Source: Bacteroidetes bacterium 47-18 (lineage in GTDB: Bacteria > Bacteroidota > Bacteroidia > Chitinophagales > Chitinophagaceae). Taken from it: a DNA stretch of 64,000 nucleotides. A model generated the notes under the pieces. It had not been told where the DNA came from and searched no databases. It saw only the letters and a list, made by a program, of their open reading frames with translations. This document shows, in pieces, positions 17,466 to 26,314 of this stretch. The stretch covers positions 124,001 to 188,000 of the forward strand of contig MKSF01000037.1 of assembly GCA_001897155.1 (NCBI GenBank). Reading direction: 5' to 3'. Position 1 is the first letter of the stretch. Each line of letters starts with the position of its first letter. Both the position numbers and the translations under genes were made by a program.

Positions 17466-19868
17466 CTACCTGAACCTGCTGTCCAGGTCTGGGCAGGTGG
17501 TCCGGGCTATATTAAAGACCCTGGTAGCCGCAATATTCCCGGGAAGCTCCCGCTGCGGGTAGGGAGCATTTACGGCCAGGTGCTCGGCCAGGCAGAGATC
17601 CAGGAACATTTCCGCTTTTGATTCCTTATCGGGCGCAAGCTGCAATGCCTGCCGGAAAGTCTCTACAGCCAGGCTGTTCCTGTAATAATCGGCCCCATAT
17701 TTTATGGTATTGGGATAGAAAGTGTACCTGAATATATCGTCCTTCTCCTCGTAAGTCTCTTTGTCATACTTACCATAGCTTATCATCATCCAGAAATGTC
17801 CGTTATAGGTCATATTCAGCCGGGCATTGCCCAGCAGCCTCAGCAGCTCCGCCTTCCTCGCCGGCTTAAGGACAGGCATTTCCAGCTCCCTGTTCACCTT
17901 AACGATATCGCGTAAGACAGCCACCTTAGACGTAGCAGGATAAGCGGCATATGCTCTCAGATCCCAGGGAGCATAGGTGCCCAGGTCAAAAATACTCCGG
18001 GAAGGCAGGTATTCCTTATAGGCATATTGGGTTTCCCAGAAAGCGGGATCCATCTTTTCAAATACCTTCAGGGCCATTTCATATTGCTGCTCCCGCAGGT
18101 ATTTGGTCCCGATCAGGTCGTAGAACATATCATCATCCGCCCACTTTACCGGTTCCAGCAACTGCTCGAACTTGTTTTTCTGCTGCTTGTGCTTAAACAT
18201 AATGAGATTGTACACATCTTCCACAGCGGCATGCTTATCAAAATAGGCAATGGAGTAATAATCATTCGCAGTATTGATACCCCGGGCCTCTGGCTCCTCT
18301 TCCTGGTAATACCAGTAGGACCACTGCATATACCCGTACTCATTGGAGGGAACATTGGCCTTTTGCCTTAGCAGCCCCGCCGTAACAATATCTCCCCGCT
18401 CTTTGTAGCAGTAGCTCAAAAAGACCATCAGCTCCTGCACATCATCCATTTCCTCCGGGCTTAGCTCATCTGCCCAGTACGGGCCCTTCTTTTTTATGAC
18501 TGCGTCCTGCTGATCCTTTAAGAGCTGCAGATCTGCCGCCAGCCGCAATTTGGTATCATTAACCAGGATATTCTCCGTTTTAGCCGTAACGATAACCCTT
18601 TCTATCAGGAACTGGTCATGGTAGCGGGAGGACGCAGGAACGGACAGGCGGGCAAGGACCTTCCCCGCATCTGCATACCTGCCCTTCAGGTTGAGGAGGT
18701 GTACCAGGGCCAGCCTGGTAAATAGCGAATCCGTCTTGCCTTCCGCTTCTGCTTTTTCTATAAAGGCCAGGAGATCGTCCAGGTAGGTATAGTCATTCTT
18801 ACGGTTGGTCCCATAAGAAGTATTGATGGTCAGATCCTCGTTGAGATTATTGAATTTCAGCAGGTCATAAGACCAGATCCAGTTCTCTACCTTATTGATC
18901 TCACGACTTATCAGGAACGGCAGGTATTTACTTTCCGGGTTTATGCTGTATATCTGCCGGACCTGCTGCAAGTTCCTGCCAAAGGTCATTGCCCCGAAAA
19001 CAGCCAGGCTCGCTTCCTGCAGCGAGGGGTCCTTCTTTCCTGCGGCATATACCTCTTCCTTAATATTATAGAGCTGGTTGTAAACCGGTACTTTTTTCTC
19101 TTCCGACCAGTCAAAAGCCCGGAGCAGCCTGCTTACATACGCCTCGCTGTTGACAGGCTCCATAAGCCCGCAAAAATACACCGCCCAGCCCTTTACCACG
19201 CTATTGCCATTACGGATATACTTTTCGTAGGCCTCCATATAGGGAACGGCAGAACCATTCTCCCTGGTAAAGGAGGCGTAATAGGCCATTTTTACCGCCT
19301 GGAAAGCATAACGCTCTTTCAGGAAATTATCTTTGGTTTTGCGCACCATCGAGAGGCTCTTTTCCGCCACCGCCCTGATAGCTGAGTCCCGCTGCGGAGA
19401 TCCGATATCCGCAGACCATATATCTTCACTGCCGAATTGCGTCTGTTCCGCTTCCTTCGCAAGCACCATATAGGCCATTGCCCGCTTACGGCGGGGGTGC
19501 GTAAGCCATTTTATAAAACCATTCTTCCGGAATGCGCTCCAGTCGTTCCTTCTGTAAGCATCCAGGAATATTTCCGGTTCGGTCTCGTACTGTATGGCAT
19601 AGATATGCTCTATATTCATATCAGCATCCCCGGTATACCGCCGCCATTCTTCACAATTCCTACGGTAGTCCAGTCCCTGCGGATCAGAGATGTTATTGTT
19701 CAGGAAATTTTCGGTATAATAAAACGCTTCCAGGCCCTCATAACCGTTCAGCCCGTTCCTGAAAAGCGCATATCTTGTCTCATCTATATCCAAATGCGGA
19801 CCACAGGCCGTTAAAGGTTGCGCACCAACAGCAAGGGCCGATAAGACGGTCAACAATATTTTTTTCAT
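17466..19868 (-). CDS. Large lipoprotein with helical-repeat character, unknown function
   Basis: This is an 800-residue protein with signal peptide and lipobox LTAC (Cys about residue 22). The mature sequence begins GPHLDIDETRYALFRNGLNGYEGLEAFYYTE. The remainder is almost entirely helical, with repeated short helices rich in Tyr, Ala, Leu and Glu, such as YMEAYEKYIRNGNSVVKGWA and YLREQQYEMALKVFEKMD, resembling degenerate TPR units. No enzymatic motif was recognised. It is the first gene of a two-gene unit with the TIM-barrel-like lipoprotein downstream. Such a pair suggests an envelope complex, with the helical protein as scaffold; this is inference. Confidence 0.72.
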   Translation of the reverse strand: MKKILLTVLSALAVGAQPLTACGPHLDIDETRYALFRNGLNGYEGLEAFYYTENFLNNNISDPQGLDYRRNCEEWRRYTGDADMNIEHIYAIQYETEPEIFLDAYRRNDWSAFRKNGFIKWLTHPRRKRAMAYMVLAKEAEQTQFGSEDIWSADIGSPQRDSAIRAVAEKSLSMVRKTKDNFLKERYAFQAVKMAYYASFTRENGSAVPYMEAYEKYIRNGNSVVKGWAVYFCGLMEPVNSEAYVSRLLRAFDWSEEKKVPVYNQLYNIKEEVYAAGKKDPSLQEASLAVFGAMTFGRNLQQVRQIYSINPESKYLPFLISREINKVENWIWSYDLLKFNNLNEDLTINTSYGTNRKNDYTYLDDLLAFIEKAEAEGKTDSLFTRLALVHLLNLKGRYADAGKVLARLSVPASSRYHDQFLIERVIVTAKTENILVNDTKLRLAADLQLLKDQQDAVIKKKGPYWADELSPEEMDDVQELMVFLSYCYKERGDIVTAGLLRQKANVPSNEYGYMQWSYWYYQEEEPEARGINTANDYYSIAYFDKHAAVEDVYNLIMFKHKQQKNKFEQLLEPVKWADDDMFYDLIGTKYLREQQYEMALKVFEKMDPAFWETQYAYKEYLPSRSIFDLGTYAPWDLRAYAAYPATSKVAVLRDIVKVNRELEMPVLKPARKAELLRLLGNARLNMTYNGHFWMMISYGKYDKETYEEKDDIFRYTFYPNTIKYGADYYRNSLAVETFRQALQLAPDKESKAEMFLDLCLAEHLAVNAPYPQRELPGNIAATRVFNIARTTCPDLDSRFR

Positions 19869-20062
19869 ATTACAAATATTATGGAAGAGATAAGACTATA
19901 AAGGTAAACCAGAAATTATACGTGGAAAAATATGTAAGCCTTAATATTTTCTGCCATCACTATCCCGGGGCTGACCGGCCAAGAGCCGCAGAAGGGAAAA
20001 CCAATACCGGACTTGCCGGAAATTAACAAACTACAACAAACCGTTAATTCATAAAAATTTAT

Positions 20063-20070
20063 TATATTTG
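20063..20070 (+). promoter_or_regulatory. -7 promoter box for the type B T9SS protein gene
   Basis: TATATTTG matches TAnnTTTG exactly and lies 25 bases upstream of the ATG at 20095. It also shows that an alternative TTG start at 20068 is inside the promoter and therefore unlikely. Confidence 0.55.
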
Positions 20071-20094
20071 GATAAATTACACAGGGGCTATGGT

Positions 20095-22146
20095 ATGAAG
20101 TTCTATATTCAACTGTTTATGATCATCTGTTCAGGCTGCCTGAATACCGCTTTCCTGCATGCACAGCAGCATGACAGAATATGGATATTCGGTAACAGGG
20201 CCGGTATTGATTTTAATACGCTCCCGCCCACCTCTTTCTTATTTATCAATACTCCTCCCAACTTACTATATACGGCTCTTGAAGCGGATGCCAATGTCTG
20301 TGATAAGAACGGGCGGATCCTGTTCTATACCAACGGCACGGCCGTCTATAACCGCGACCAGCAGGTAATGCCGAACGGGAATAACCTGGTGCCCCTGCCC
20401 AATATCGGTTTTTATACACCGACCAACAGCAGCTCACAAGGTACCATTATCGTGCCCGTCCCCCAGGATACCAACCTGTATTATATCTTTTCCCTTACCT
20501 GCGCCGAAATGCTGACCGATTACGGCAAGCTCTACTATTCCGTAGTGGATATGCGCCTCAACGGCGGGCGGGGAGATGTGGTCCCGCAGCAAAAAGGCAT
20601 CCTGCTGGGCGAGAACTTTACGGAACATATGTCCGCTGCTGCGGGGAGCTGCGAAAGCAAGGGCGTATGGCTGATCCTGGTGTCCCGGCAATCCGGCTAT
20701 TTCACGTCCTTTAAGATAGACCGCTGGGGCCTTGACCCGGTACCTGTCATCTCCGGCAGCTTTACAGCCCGGCCTTCCTCCAGCACTACCGGGACCATCA
20801 CGCCCAATTCCTCTTACAACAAGCTGGTCGTTTCCAGCTTTAACTCCCCACGCGACGGATCGGTCAGCATCTATGATTTCAATAATACTACCGGTACGGT
20901 CACCAATGAGATAATACTGGATACGTTGTCCAGCTATGCATCCTGCTTTTCAAGGGGCGGCTCCAAGATCTATTATACCCTCTGGGACAAGCTGTACCAG
21001 ATGGACCTGAGCGCAGGGAGCGCAGCCAATATTATAGCGTCCAAAACAGAGATCCACAGCAACCTGTCATTTACGGACCTCAAGCTGGGCATAGACGACA
21101 GGATCTATTTCAAGGACGCATATTCTACCACCAGCCTGGCCGCCATACGGTATCCGGACCTGCCTGGAACAGCCTGCCAGGTGGACCCCAACAGCATACA
21201 ACTGGCAGCAGGCACCAATATCCACCTGGGCCTTCCCAATATCGTACCCGTATTTAATGACCATACCGACACCCTGTATGCTACCCGGATCCTCAGGATA
21301 TGCAAGGGCTCTGAAGCGCACCTGCTCCCGCTGATCGCAGCCGGCCAGGACCCCTACTGGAATAGCAGCACTTATGCGCCTTATTATAACACGGCACAGG
21401 AAGGCACCTATTGGGTAAGATACCGGTATAACTGCGCGGTGTATATCGATACCTTTTATGTGAAATATTATGACCATACTGAGGCCCCGACACTGATCAG
21501 GGATTCCGTATGCCCCAACGAAACTTATTTTTTCAATGATATAAGTATCAATACGCCCGGCACATACACTAGCACCTTTAAAAACCGGTATGGCTGTGAT
21601 TCCGTAGTAGAGCTGCGGCTGTCGCATAAAAAGATGCACAAGGCCTCCTTTGAGTTTAAGATGGATGACGATATCTGCATACGCGACAGCATCAATGCCA
21701 CCGCCCTGGACGCCTTTGCATACCAGTGGTACCTGAACGGCATATTGTATGACAGCACGAAAACGATACGCTTCCCGCTATCCGAGCCCCTTAACGGGCT
21801 CCTGCTGCTGAGCACTGCGGAGAACGGGTGCAGGGATACTGCCGCTAAAAAGATACAGGTCGATATCTGCTGCGGCATCTTTGTGCCGAACGCCTTCAGC
21901 CCTAACGGGGATGGACTGAATGATGTTTTCGCGCCGGTACGTTATGGCAGGATATTAGGCTACCGGCTGCACATCTATAACAGGTATGGTGAGCTTGTAT
22001 TTGAGACCGAAGATATGGAAGCCTCCTGGGACGGTCGCATTCACAATGCGCCTGCAGATATGGGCGTCTATTTTTATTATCTGAAAGGGAAGTGCCTGGA
22101 TGAAAGCGAATTCATAAAGAAAGGCGATATAAGCCTGATCCGGTAA
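20095..22146 (+). CDS. Secreted protein with gliding-motility-type (T9SS type B) C-terminal domain
   Basis: The protein is 683 residues from the ATG at 20095, with a Sec signal peptide ending ...FLHAQ. The N-terminal ~370 residues contain repeated beta-strand blades (HDRIWIFGNRAGIDFN, ESKGVWLILVSRQ, GGSKIYYTLWDKLYQMDL), resembling a beta-propeller. Next comes an Ig-like/PKD-like region with paired cysteines (CKGSEAHLLPL, CPNETYFFND). The last ~95 residues are the CHU/gliding-motility type B sorting domain: FVPNAFSPNGDGLNDVFAP, LHIYNRYGELVFET and MGVYFYYLKGKC. It is therefore a T9SS substrate expected at the cell surface. Start chosen because the promoter box rules out the upstream TTG. Confidence 0.88.
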   Translation: MKFYIQLFMIICSGCLNTAFLHAQQHDRIWIFGNRAGIDFNTLPPTSFLFINTPPNLLYTALEADANVCDKNGRILFYTNGTAVYNRDQQVMPNGNNLVPLPNIGFYTPTNSSSQGTIIVPVPQDTNLYYIFSLTCAEMLTDYGKLYYSVVDMRLNGGRGDVVPQQKGILLGENFTEHMSAAAGSCESKGVWLILVSRQSGYFTSFKIDRWGLDPVPVISGSFTARPSSSTTGTITPNSSYNKLVVSSFNSPRDGSVSIYDFNNTTGTVTNEIILDTLSSYASCFSRGGSKIYYTLWDKLYQMDLSAGSAANIIASKTEIHSNLSFTDLKLGIDDRIYFKDAYSTTSLAAIRYPDLPGTACQVDPNSIQLAAGTNIHLGLPNIVPVFNDHTDTLYATRILRICKGSEAHLLPLIAAGQDPYWNSSTYAPYYNTAQEGTYWVRYRYNCAVYIDTFYVKYYDHTEAPTLIRDSVCPNETYFFNDISINTPGTYTSTFKNRYGCDSVVELRLSHKKMHKASFEFKMDDDICIRDSINATALDAFAYQWYLNGILYDSTKTIRFPLSEPLNGLLLLSTAENGCRDTAAKKIQVDICCGIFVPNAFSPNGDGLNDVFAPVRYGRILGYRLHIYNRYGELVFETEDMEASWDGRIHNAPADMGVYFYYLKGKCLDESEFIKKGDISLIR

Positions 22147-22171
22147 CCGGCAGCCAAAGGATAAAGAAAAT

Positions 22172-22276
22172 GGCTGTCTAAAAAGAAATGCCCCTGTCAA
22201 TATTTCGACAAGCTCAATATGACAGAGGGGTGTTTATCTAATATATCACATTTCGACTTTGCTCAATGTGACACGG
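22172..22276 (+). repeat. Interspersed two-hairpin repeat, family A copy 1
   Basis: A composite element in an intergenic gap. Its left hairpin contains CTGTCAATATTTCG...AATATGACAG and its right hairpin CACATTTCGAC...TCAATGTGACA, separated by an AT-rich link. It begins with TGTCTAAAAAG. Copies are at 39752-39857 (same strand) and 63850-63975 (opposite strand). Confidence 0.8.
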
Positions 22277-22291
22277 CCAGCTCAACATTAT

Positions 22292-22326
22292 AAAAAAAGA
22301 GGCTTTTTAAAAAGCCTCTTTTTTTA
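22292..22326. terminator. Bidirectional terminator between convergent genes
   Basis: A symmetrical hairpin (AGAGGCTTTTT paired with AAAAAGCCTCT) with A and T runs on both sides lies between the type B T9SS gene and the gcdH gene, which converge here. It can serve both strands. A near-copy occurs at 39887-39920. Confidence 0.85.
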
Positions 22327-22348
22327 TATAATGCGCCGTAACAGCGGC

Positions 22349-23527
22349 TTATTTAAACGCGTTAAAACCTGTAACATCCTGGCCGGTGATCAGCAGGTGG
22401 ATATCGTGGGTACCTTCGTAGGTAATCACCGATTCCAGGTTCATGCTGTGGCGCATAATGCTGTATTCCCCGGTAATGCCCATACCGCCCAGTATCTGGC
22501 GGGCTTCCCGTGCCGTTGTGATGGCCACTTCACAACTGTTGCGCTTAGCCATAGAGATCTGGGCGGGAGTAGCCCTGCCTTCATTTCTCAATTGGCCGAG
22601 ACGCCATACCAGCAACTGGCCTTTGGTGATCTCGGTGATCATTTCGGCCAGCTTCTTCTGTGTGAGCTGGAAAGCGCCGATCGGCTTGTCAAACTGGATA
22701 CGTTGCTGGGAATAGCGTAAAGCCGTATCGTAACAATCCATGGCCGCACCCAGGGCGCCCCACGCAATACCGAAACGGGCACTGCTCAGGCAGCCCAGCG
22801 GTCCTTTAAGACCCAGCGCGCCCGGTAATATATTTTCTTTGGGAACCTTTACATTATCAAATACCAGCTCGCCGGTGGCCGAAGCCCTCAGGCTCCATTT
22901 GCCATGCGTTTCAGGCGTAGAGAATCCTTCCATGCCACGCTCCACGATCAGGCCCTGTATCTTGCCGTTCTCGTTCTTGGCCCATACCACGGCAATATCC
23001 GCGAACGGTGCATTGGAGATCCACATTTTAGCGCCGTTCAGGATCACATGATCGCCGGCATCCTTAAAATTAGTGATCATACCTGCAGGATTAGACCCAT
23101 AGTCCGGCTCGGTCAGCCCGAAGCAGCCCATCATTTCTCCCGTAGCCAGCTTAGGCAGGTATTTTTTCTTCTGCTCTTCACTGCCGTAAGTAAGAATAGG
23201 ATACATTACCAGGGACCCCTGGACAGACGCCGTAGAGCGAATGCCGCTATCGCCTCTTTCCAGCTCCTGCATCATTATACCATACGTCATATAATCCAGG
23301 CCCGGACCACCGTACTCCTCCGGAACAAAAGGACCGAAACAACCCAGCTCTCCCAGGCCTTTTATGATATGGGCAGGGAAAGTAGCGTTCTGTGCATGCT
23401 CTTCAATGATCGGGGAGATCTCCTTCTTTACAAAAGCCCTTACGGCATCCCTGATCACCTTTTGCTCATCTGTAAGAAACTCATCCAGCAGATAATAATC
23501 CGGATGCTGGTACAAATCTTTTTGCAT
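22349..23527 (-). CDS. gcdH: Glutaryl-CoA dehydrogenase-type acyl-CoA dehydrogenase
   Basis: This 392-residue FAD enzyme has the full acyl-CoA dehydrogenase fold. CFGLTEPDYGSNPAGM replaces the usual S-D-A of straight-chain dehydrogenases, as in glutaryl-CoA dehydrogenases. KMWISNAPFADI, RIQFDKPIGAFQL and ILGGMGITGEYSIMRHSMNLE follow. The catalytic Glu is in VITYEGTHDIHLLITGQDVTG, the GCDH signature. It would oxidatively decarboxylate glutaryl-CoA to crotonyl-CoA in lysine/tryptophan breakdown, the crotonyl-CoA feeding beta-oxidation. It stands alone, with its own promoter box and a shared terminator. Confidence 0.9.
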   Translation of the reverse strand: MQKDLYQHPDYYLLDEFLTDEQKVIRDAVRAFVKKEISPIIEEHAQNATFPAHIIKGLGELGCFGPFVPEEYGGPGLDYMTYGIMMQELERGDSGIRSTASVQGSLVMYPILTYGSEEQKKKYLPKLATGEMMGCFGLTEPDYGSNPAGMITNFKDAGDHVILNGAKMWISNAPFADIAVVWAKNENGKIQGLIVERGMEGFSTPETHGKWSLRASATGELVFDNVKVPKENILPGALGLKGPLGCLSSARFGIAWGALGAAMDCYDTALRYSQQRIQFDKPIGAFQLTQKKLAEMITEITKGQLLVWRLGQLRNEGRATPAQISMAKRNSCEVAITTAREARQILGGMGITGEYSIMRHSMNLESVITYEGTHDIHLLITGQDVTGFNAFK

Positions 23528-23562
23528 TATTATTAAGTTTAATAAAGTCTGTGAATTGAGCG

Positions 23563-23570
23563 CAAAGATA
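23563..23570 (-). promoter_or_regulatory. -7 promoter box for gcdH
   Basis: CAAAGATA on the plus strand gives TATCTTTG on the minus strand, an exact TAnnTTTG match, 36 bases upstream of the start. Confidence 0.5.
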
Positions 23571-23895
23571 GGAAAATGGTAATTATTGGCTTAAATATTA
23601 TGAAATAAGAATAATATTTTTTTTATTTGCGCGGCCGTAAGTCTGAGGTTCTGATGCCTTGCAACTTTCCGGTTAATGTACGCCCAGGACCCTGACATCT
23701 TAAACTGACAGCAGGTGCCTGGTATAATTTTTGATGTACATACAATAGTCGTGACAATATGACAAAATAGGTTTTAACAGTTATTAAATACTATTTTCCA
23801 ACCTTTTCACGTTATTAATTGTCTTTGTTATATGATTGAAATATTATAAGTATTTCATCTTTATTTTACATTAAAAAAAGGAATTATTACAGATT
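23571..23895. other. Intergenic control region between divergent gcdH and rpoD
   Basis: This 325-base AT-rich gap lies upstream of rpoD. A near-consensus -7 box (TGTCTTTG, one mismatch) occurs at about 23819-23826, and a run of A residues precedes the start codon. No ORF, hairpin terminator or known RNA motif was seen. The long leader suggests more than one rpoD promoter. Confidence 0.4.
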
Positions 23896-24753
23896 ATGAG
23901 ACAGCTCAAAATTGCAACTCAGATTACCAATAGAGATTCTCAGGCAGTAGAGAAGTATCTTCAGGAGATCAGCAGGATACCTATGATCACACCGGAAGAA
24001 GAAACGCTTCTGGCCCAGAGGATACATGTAGGAGATCAGAGAGCACTGGAAAAATTGGTAAAGGCAAATTTGCGTTTCGTGGTCTCTGTTGCAAAGCAAT
24101 ACCAACACCAGGGATTGTCTTTGTCAGATTTGATCAATGAAGGGAATCTTGGACTTATAAAAGCCGCCCAGCGCTTTGATGAGACCAAAGGCTTTAAATT
24201 TATCTCTTACGCAGTATGGTGGATCCGCCAGTCTATTTTACAGGCGCTGGCAGAGCAGGGCAGGCTGGTAAGGTTACCGCAGAACAAGATCGGTACCTAC
24301 AATAAGGCCAATAAAGCCTATATCGCGTTCGAGCAGGAAAATGAACGGGAGCCTTCTACGGAAGAGCTGGCATCTATCCTGGAAATGAGCGAAACTGAAA
24401 TCGCCAATATCTTTAGCAGCAATACCCGCCATACTTCCCTGGATGCCCCGGTACACGAGGCCGAGGACGTGGCTATGGGCGATCTGCTGGAAGGCAGCAG
24501 CGATACGGATGACGATGTGATGAAAGATTCGCTGAAAGCCGAGATCCAACGCATTCTGAAATCCCTGACCACCCGTGAAGCAGAGATCATTTCCGCTTAT
24601 TTCGGGCTGGAAGGCGATGATGGTCCTTCCATTGAAGAGATCGGGCAGAAATACGACCTTACCAAAGAACGCATTCGCCAGATCAAGGAACGCGCTATCA
24701 AACGCTTACAGAAAACCAGGTACAGCGGTGCCCTGAAATCCTACCTTGGCTAA
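23896..24753 (+). CDS. rpoD: Primary sigma factor RpoD/SigA, short Bacteroidota form
   Basis: The 285-residue sigma-70 factor lacks region 1.1, as usual in Bacteroidota. Region 1.2 is seen in AVEKYLQEISRIPMITPEEE. Region 2 carries RALEKLVKANLRFVVSVAKQYQHQG, DLINEGNLGLIKAAQRFDETKG and FISYAVWWIRQSI. Region 3 follows. Region 4 ends with LTTREAEIISAYFGL and the helix-turn-helix SIEEIGQKYDLTKERIRQIKERAI. It directs RNA polymerase to housekeeping promoters, consistent with the TAnnTTTG boxes found throughout this window. The gene is monocistronic, with a terminator 22 bases downstream. Confidence 0.96.
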   Translation: MRQLKIATQITNRDSQAVEKYLQEISRIPMITPEEETLLAQRIHVGDQRALEKLVKANLRFVVSVAKQYQHQGLSLSDLINEGNLGLIKAAQRFDETKGFKFISYAVWWIRQSILQALAEQGRLVRLPQNKIGTYNKANKAYIAFEQENEREPSTEELASILEMSETEIANIFSSNTRHTSLDAPVHEAEDVAMGDLLEGSSDTDDDVMKDSLKAEIQRILKSLTTREAEIISAYFGLEGDDGPSIEEIGQKYDLTKERIRQIKERAIKRLQKTRYSGALKSYLG

Positions 24754-24775
24754 TCCGGTAAAAGTATTACCGCAA

Positions 24776-24809
24776 AAGCGGCTGCTAAGGTGCAGCCGCT
24801 TATTTTTTT
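24776..24809 (+). terminator. Rho-independent terminator of rpoD
   Basis: AAGCGGCTGC pairs with GCAGCCGCTT around a 6-base loop and is followed by ATTTTTTTA. It starts 22 bases after the rpoD stop. Confidence 0.9.
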
Positions 24810-24866
24810 ACGCCCTCCGTTGCCGGGACGCTTCACCGGCAGCCGGGCAGGAGGTCACCAGATCGC

Positions 24867-24910
24867 ACTCAATCGGGCGGGCCGGCATATGCCGGCCCGC
24901 CCGATTGAGT
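24867..24910. repeat. Perfect 44-base palindrome
   Basis: Two exactly complementary 22-base arms (24867-24888 and 24889-24910) meet without a spacer. The central part is very GC-rich (GGGCGGGCCGGC...). It lies between convergent rpoD and yceI, 13 bases from the yceI stop. It has no real T tract on either side, so it is not a textbook terminator, although a transcription-stopping or mRNA-stabilising role for yceI is the simplest reading. Confidence 0.85.
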
Positions 24911-24923
24911 ATATTTTCCTGTA

Positions 24924-25460
24924 TTATGCTTCTGCCTGCTGCTTTACGAACTGCACTTCCGCTTCCAGCTTCACCTCGTCGCTTACCAATACTCCGCCGG
25001 TTTCCAGCGCAGCATTCCAGTTCAGGCCGAAATCGGAGCGTTTGAATTTACCCTTCACTTCAAATCCTACTTTGTCATTGCCCCAGGGATCCTTATTGGC
25101 ACCACCATATACCACGTCCAGCACTACCGGCCTGGTTACATCCTTAATGGTAAGCTCGCCTGTCAGCTTATAGTTGTCTTCATCCTCCTTCTTCAGTTCA
25201 GCGCTTTTGAACGTGATGGAAGGGTATTTGTCCGTTTCAAAAAAATCACCGCCTTTCAGGTGCGCGTCCCTGTCGGCATTGTTGGTGGAAATGGAATTGA
25301 CATCAATGGTCAGGGAGATAGGCGCCTTTTCAAAATCATCACCGTCGATAGCAGCGTTAAAGCTGTTGAACGCTCCTTTTACATTGGTGATCATAAGGTG
25401 CTTTACTTTAAAATAAAGTTCGCTGTGAGAAGGGTCCAGCACCCATTTTGTAGTATTCAT
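24924..25460 (-). CDS. YceI-family protein
   Basis: This 178-residue protein has the YceI lipocalin-like pattern: WVLDPSHSELYFKVKHLMITNVKG at the N-terminus, FFETDKYPSITFKSAEL in the middle, LTIKDVTRPVVLDV, and the terminal strand GFEVKGKFKRSDFGLNWN. YceI proteins bind polyisoprenoid or other amphiphilic lipids. There is no signal peptide, so this is a cytoplasmic variant in contrast to the periplasmic E. coli protein. The gene is monocistronic, with its own -7 box. Its lipid and physiological role cannot be deduced here. Confidence 0.9.
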   Translation of the reverse strand: MNTTKWVLDPSHSELYFKVKHLMITNVKGAFNSFNAAIDGDDFEKAPISLTIDVNSISTNNADRDAHLKGGDFFETDKYPSITFKSAELKKEDEDNYKLTGELTIKDVTRPVVLDVVYGGANKDPWGNDKVGFEVKGKFKRSDFGLNWNAALETGGVLVSDEVKLEAEVQFVKQQAEA

Positions 25461-25506
25461 TTGCTGATATTTTAATGTGTAAATAGTATTTCAATGATTA
25501 TATATA

Positions 25507-25514
25507 CAAAATTA
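25507..25514 (-). promoter_or_regulatory. -7 promoter box for yceI
   Basis: CAAAATTA on the plus strand gives TAATTTTG on the minus strand, matching TAnnTTTG, 47 bases upstream of the start. Confidence 0.45.
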
Positions 25515-25579
25515 AGGCTGTAGCAAAGCGGAAAAAATAACCTGGATTAAGAAAAAGGCAATTCTGACATCCGGGAACG

Positions 25580-26191
25580 TTATTCATGCCACCCGCCAAG
25601 ACCCTGCCTTATAAGCACAGGTTCATTTTCCGTACAGTCGATAACGGTAGAAGCGATGATCCCTCCGGGGCCGGCATCGATCACCAGGTCAACAAGGTTT
25701 TCAAAAGTATCATGGATGATCTCCGGATCGGTATAGTACTCCACATCCTCTTCCATAGGAAGCGAAGCCGTCATAATAGGATTGCCCAGGGCTTCTATGA
25801 TGGCCTGGCAGATATTATTATCAGGAATACGGATACCTACGGTATCTTTTTTGGTCTTCAGGATTTTGGGCACCTCCCTTGATGCCTGTAAGATAAATGT
25901 ATAAGGACCGGGAAGATATTTTTTCAGGATCCGGAAAGCGGGATTGCTCACATTCCTGGCATAGAGGCTCAGGTTGCTGAGATCCTTACAGATAAAGGAG
26001 AAATGCGCTTTTTTAGGGTCCATCTTCTTGATCCTGCAGATCTTCTCTACAGCGTCCTTATTGTAGATGTCGCACCCTATACCATATATGGTATCCGTGG
26101 GATATATGATGATGCCGCCCTTTTTAAGTACGGCAGCGACTGTCTGTATATTCCTGGCCTGGGGGTTCTCCGGATGTATATGTATCAGCAT
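25580..26191 (-). CDS. tsaC: L-threonylcarbamoyladenylate synthase (Sua5/YrdC/TsaC family)
   Basis: The 203-residue protein uses threonine, bicarbonate and ATP to make threonylcarbamoyl-AMP, the precursor of the t6A37 modification of ANN-decoding tRNAs. YrdC-family motifs are present: GGIIIYPTDTIYGIGCDIYNKDAVEKIC (threonine/ATP pocket), KKAHFSFICKDLSNL, KKYLPGPYTFIL and TVGIRIPDN. The length corresponds to the single-domain TsaC/YciO-like form without the Sua5 C-terminal domain. TsaB, TsaD and TsaE partners are not in this window. It stands alone, divergent from the asparaginase-like gene. Confidence 0.88.
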   Translation of the reverse strand: MLIHIHPENPQARNIQTVAAVLKKGGIIIYPTDTIYGIGCDIYNKDAVEKICRIKKMDPKKAHFSFICKDLSNLSLYARNVSNPAFRILKKYLPGPYTFILQASREVPKILKTKKDTVGIRIPDNNICQAIIEALGNPIMTASLPMEEDVEYYTDPEIIHDTFENLVDLVIDAGPGGIIASTVIDCTENEPVLIRQGLGGWHE

Positions 26192-26314
26192 ACATTACAT
26201 AATTTTTTAAATATTAAATAAAAGGGTCTGAACAATTCTTCGCCCAGATATTCACTAATTTACAAAAATTATTAGACTTTTGCATTTCTAACCCTGACTT
26301 TAAATCTTTTTTAT

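Noticed and set aside
24846-24910. Possibility that the 44-base palindrome is a transcription-factor operator
   Set aside because: It lies between the 3' ends of convergent genes, not in a promoter, and is much longer and more GC-rich than typical operators.
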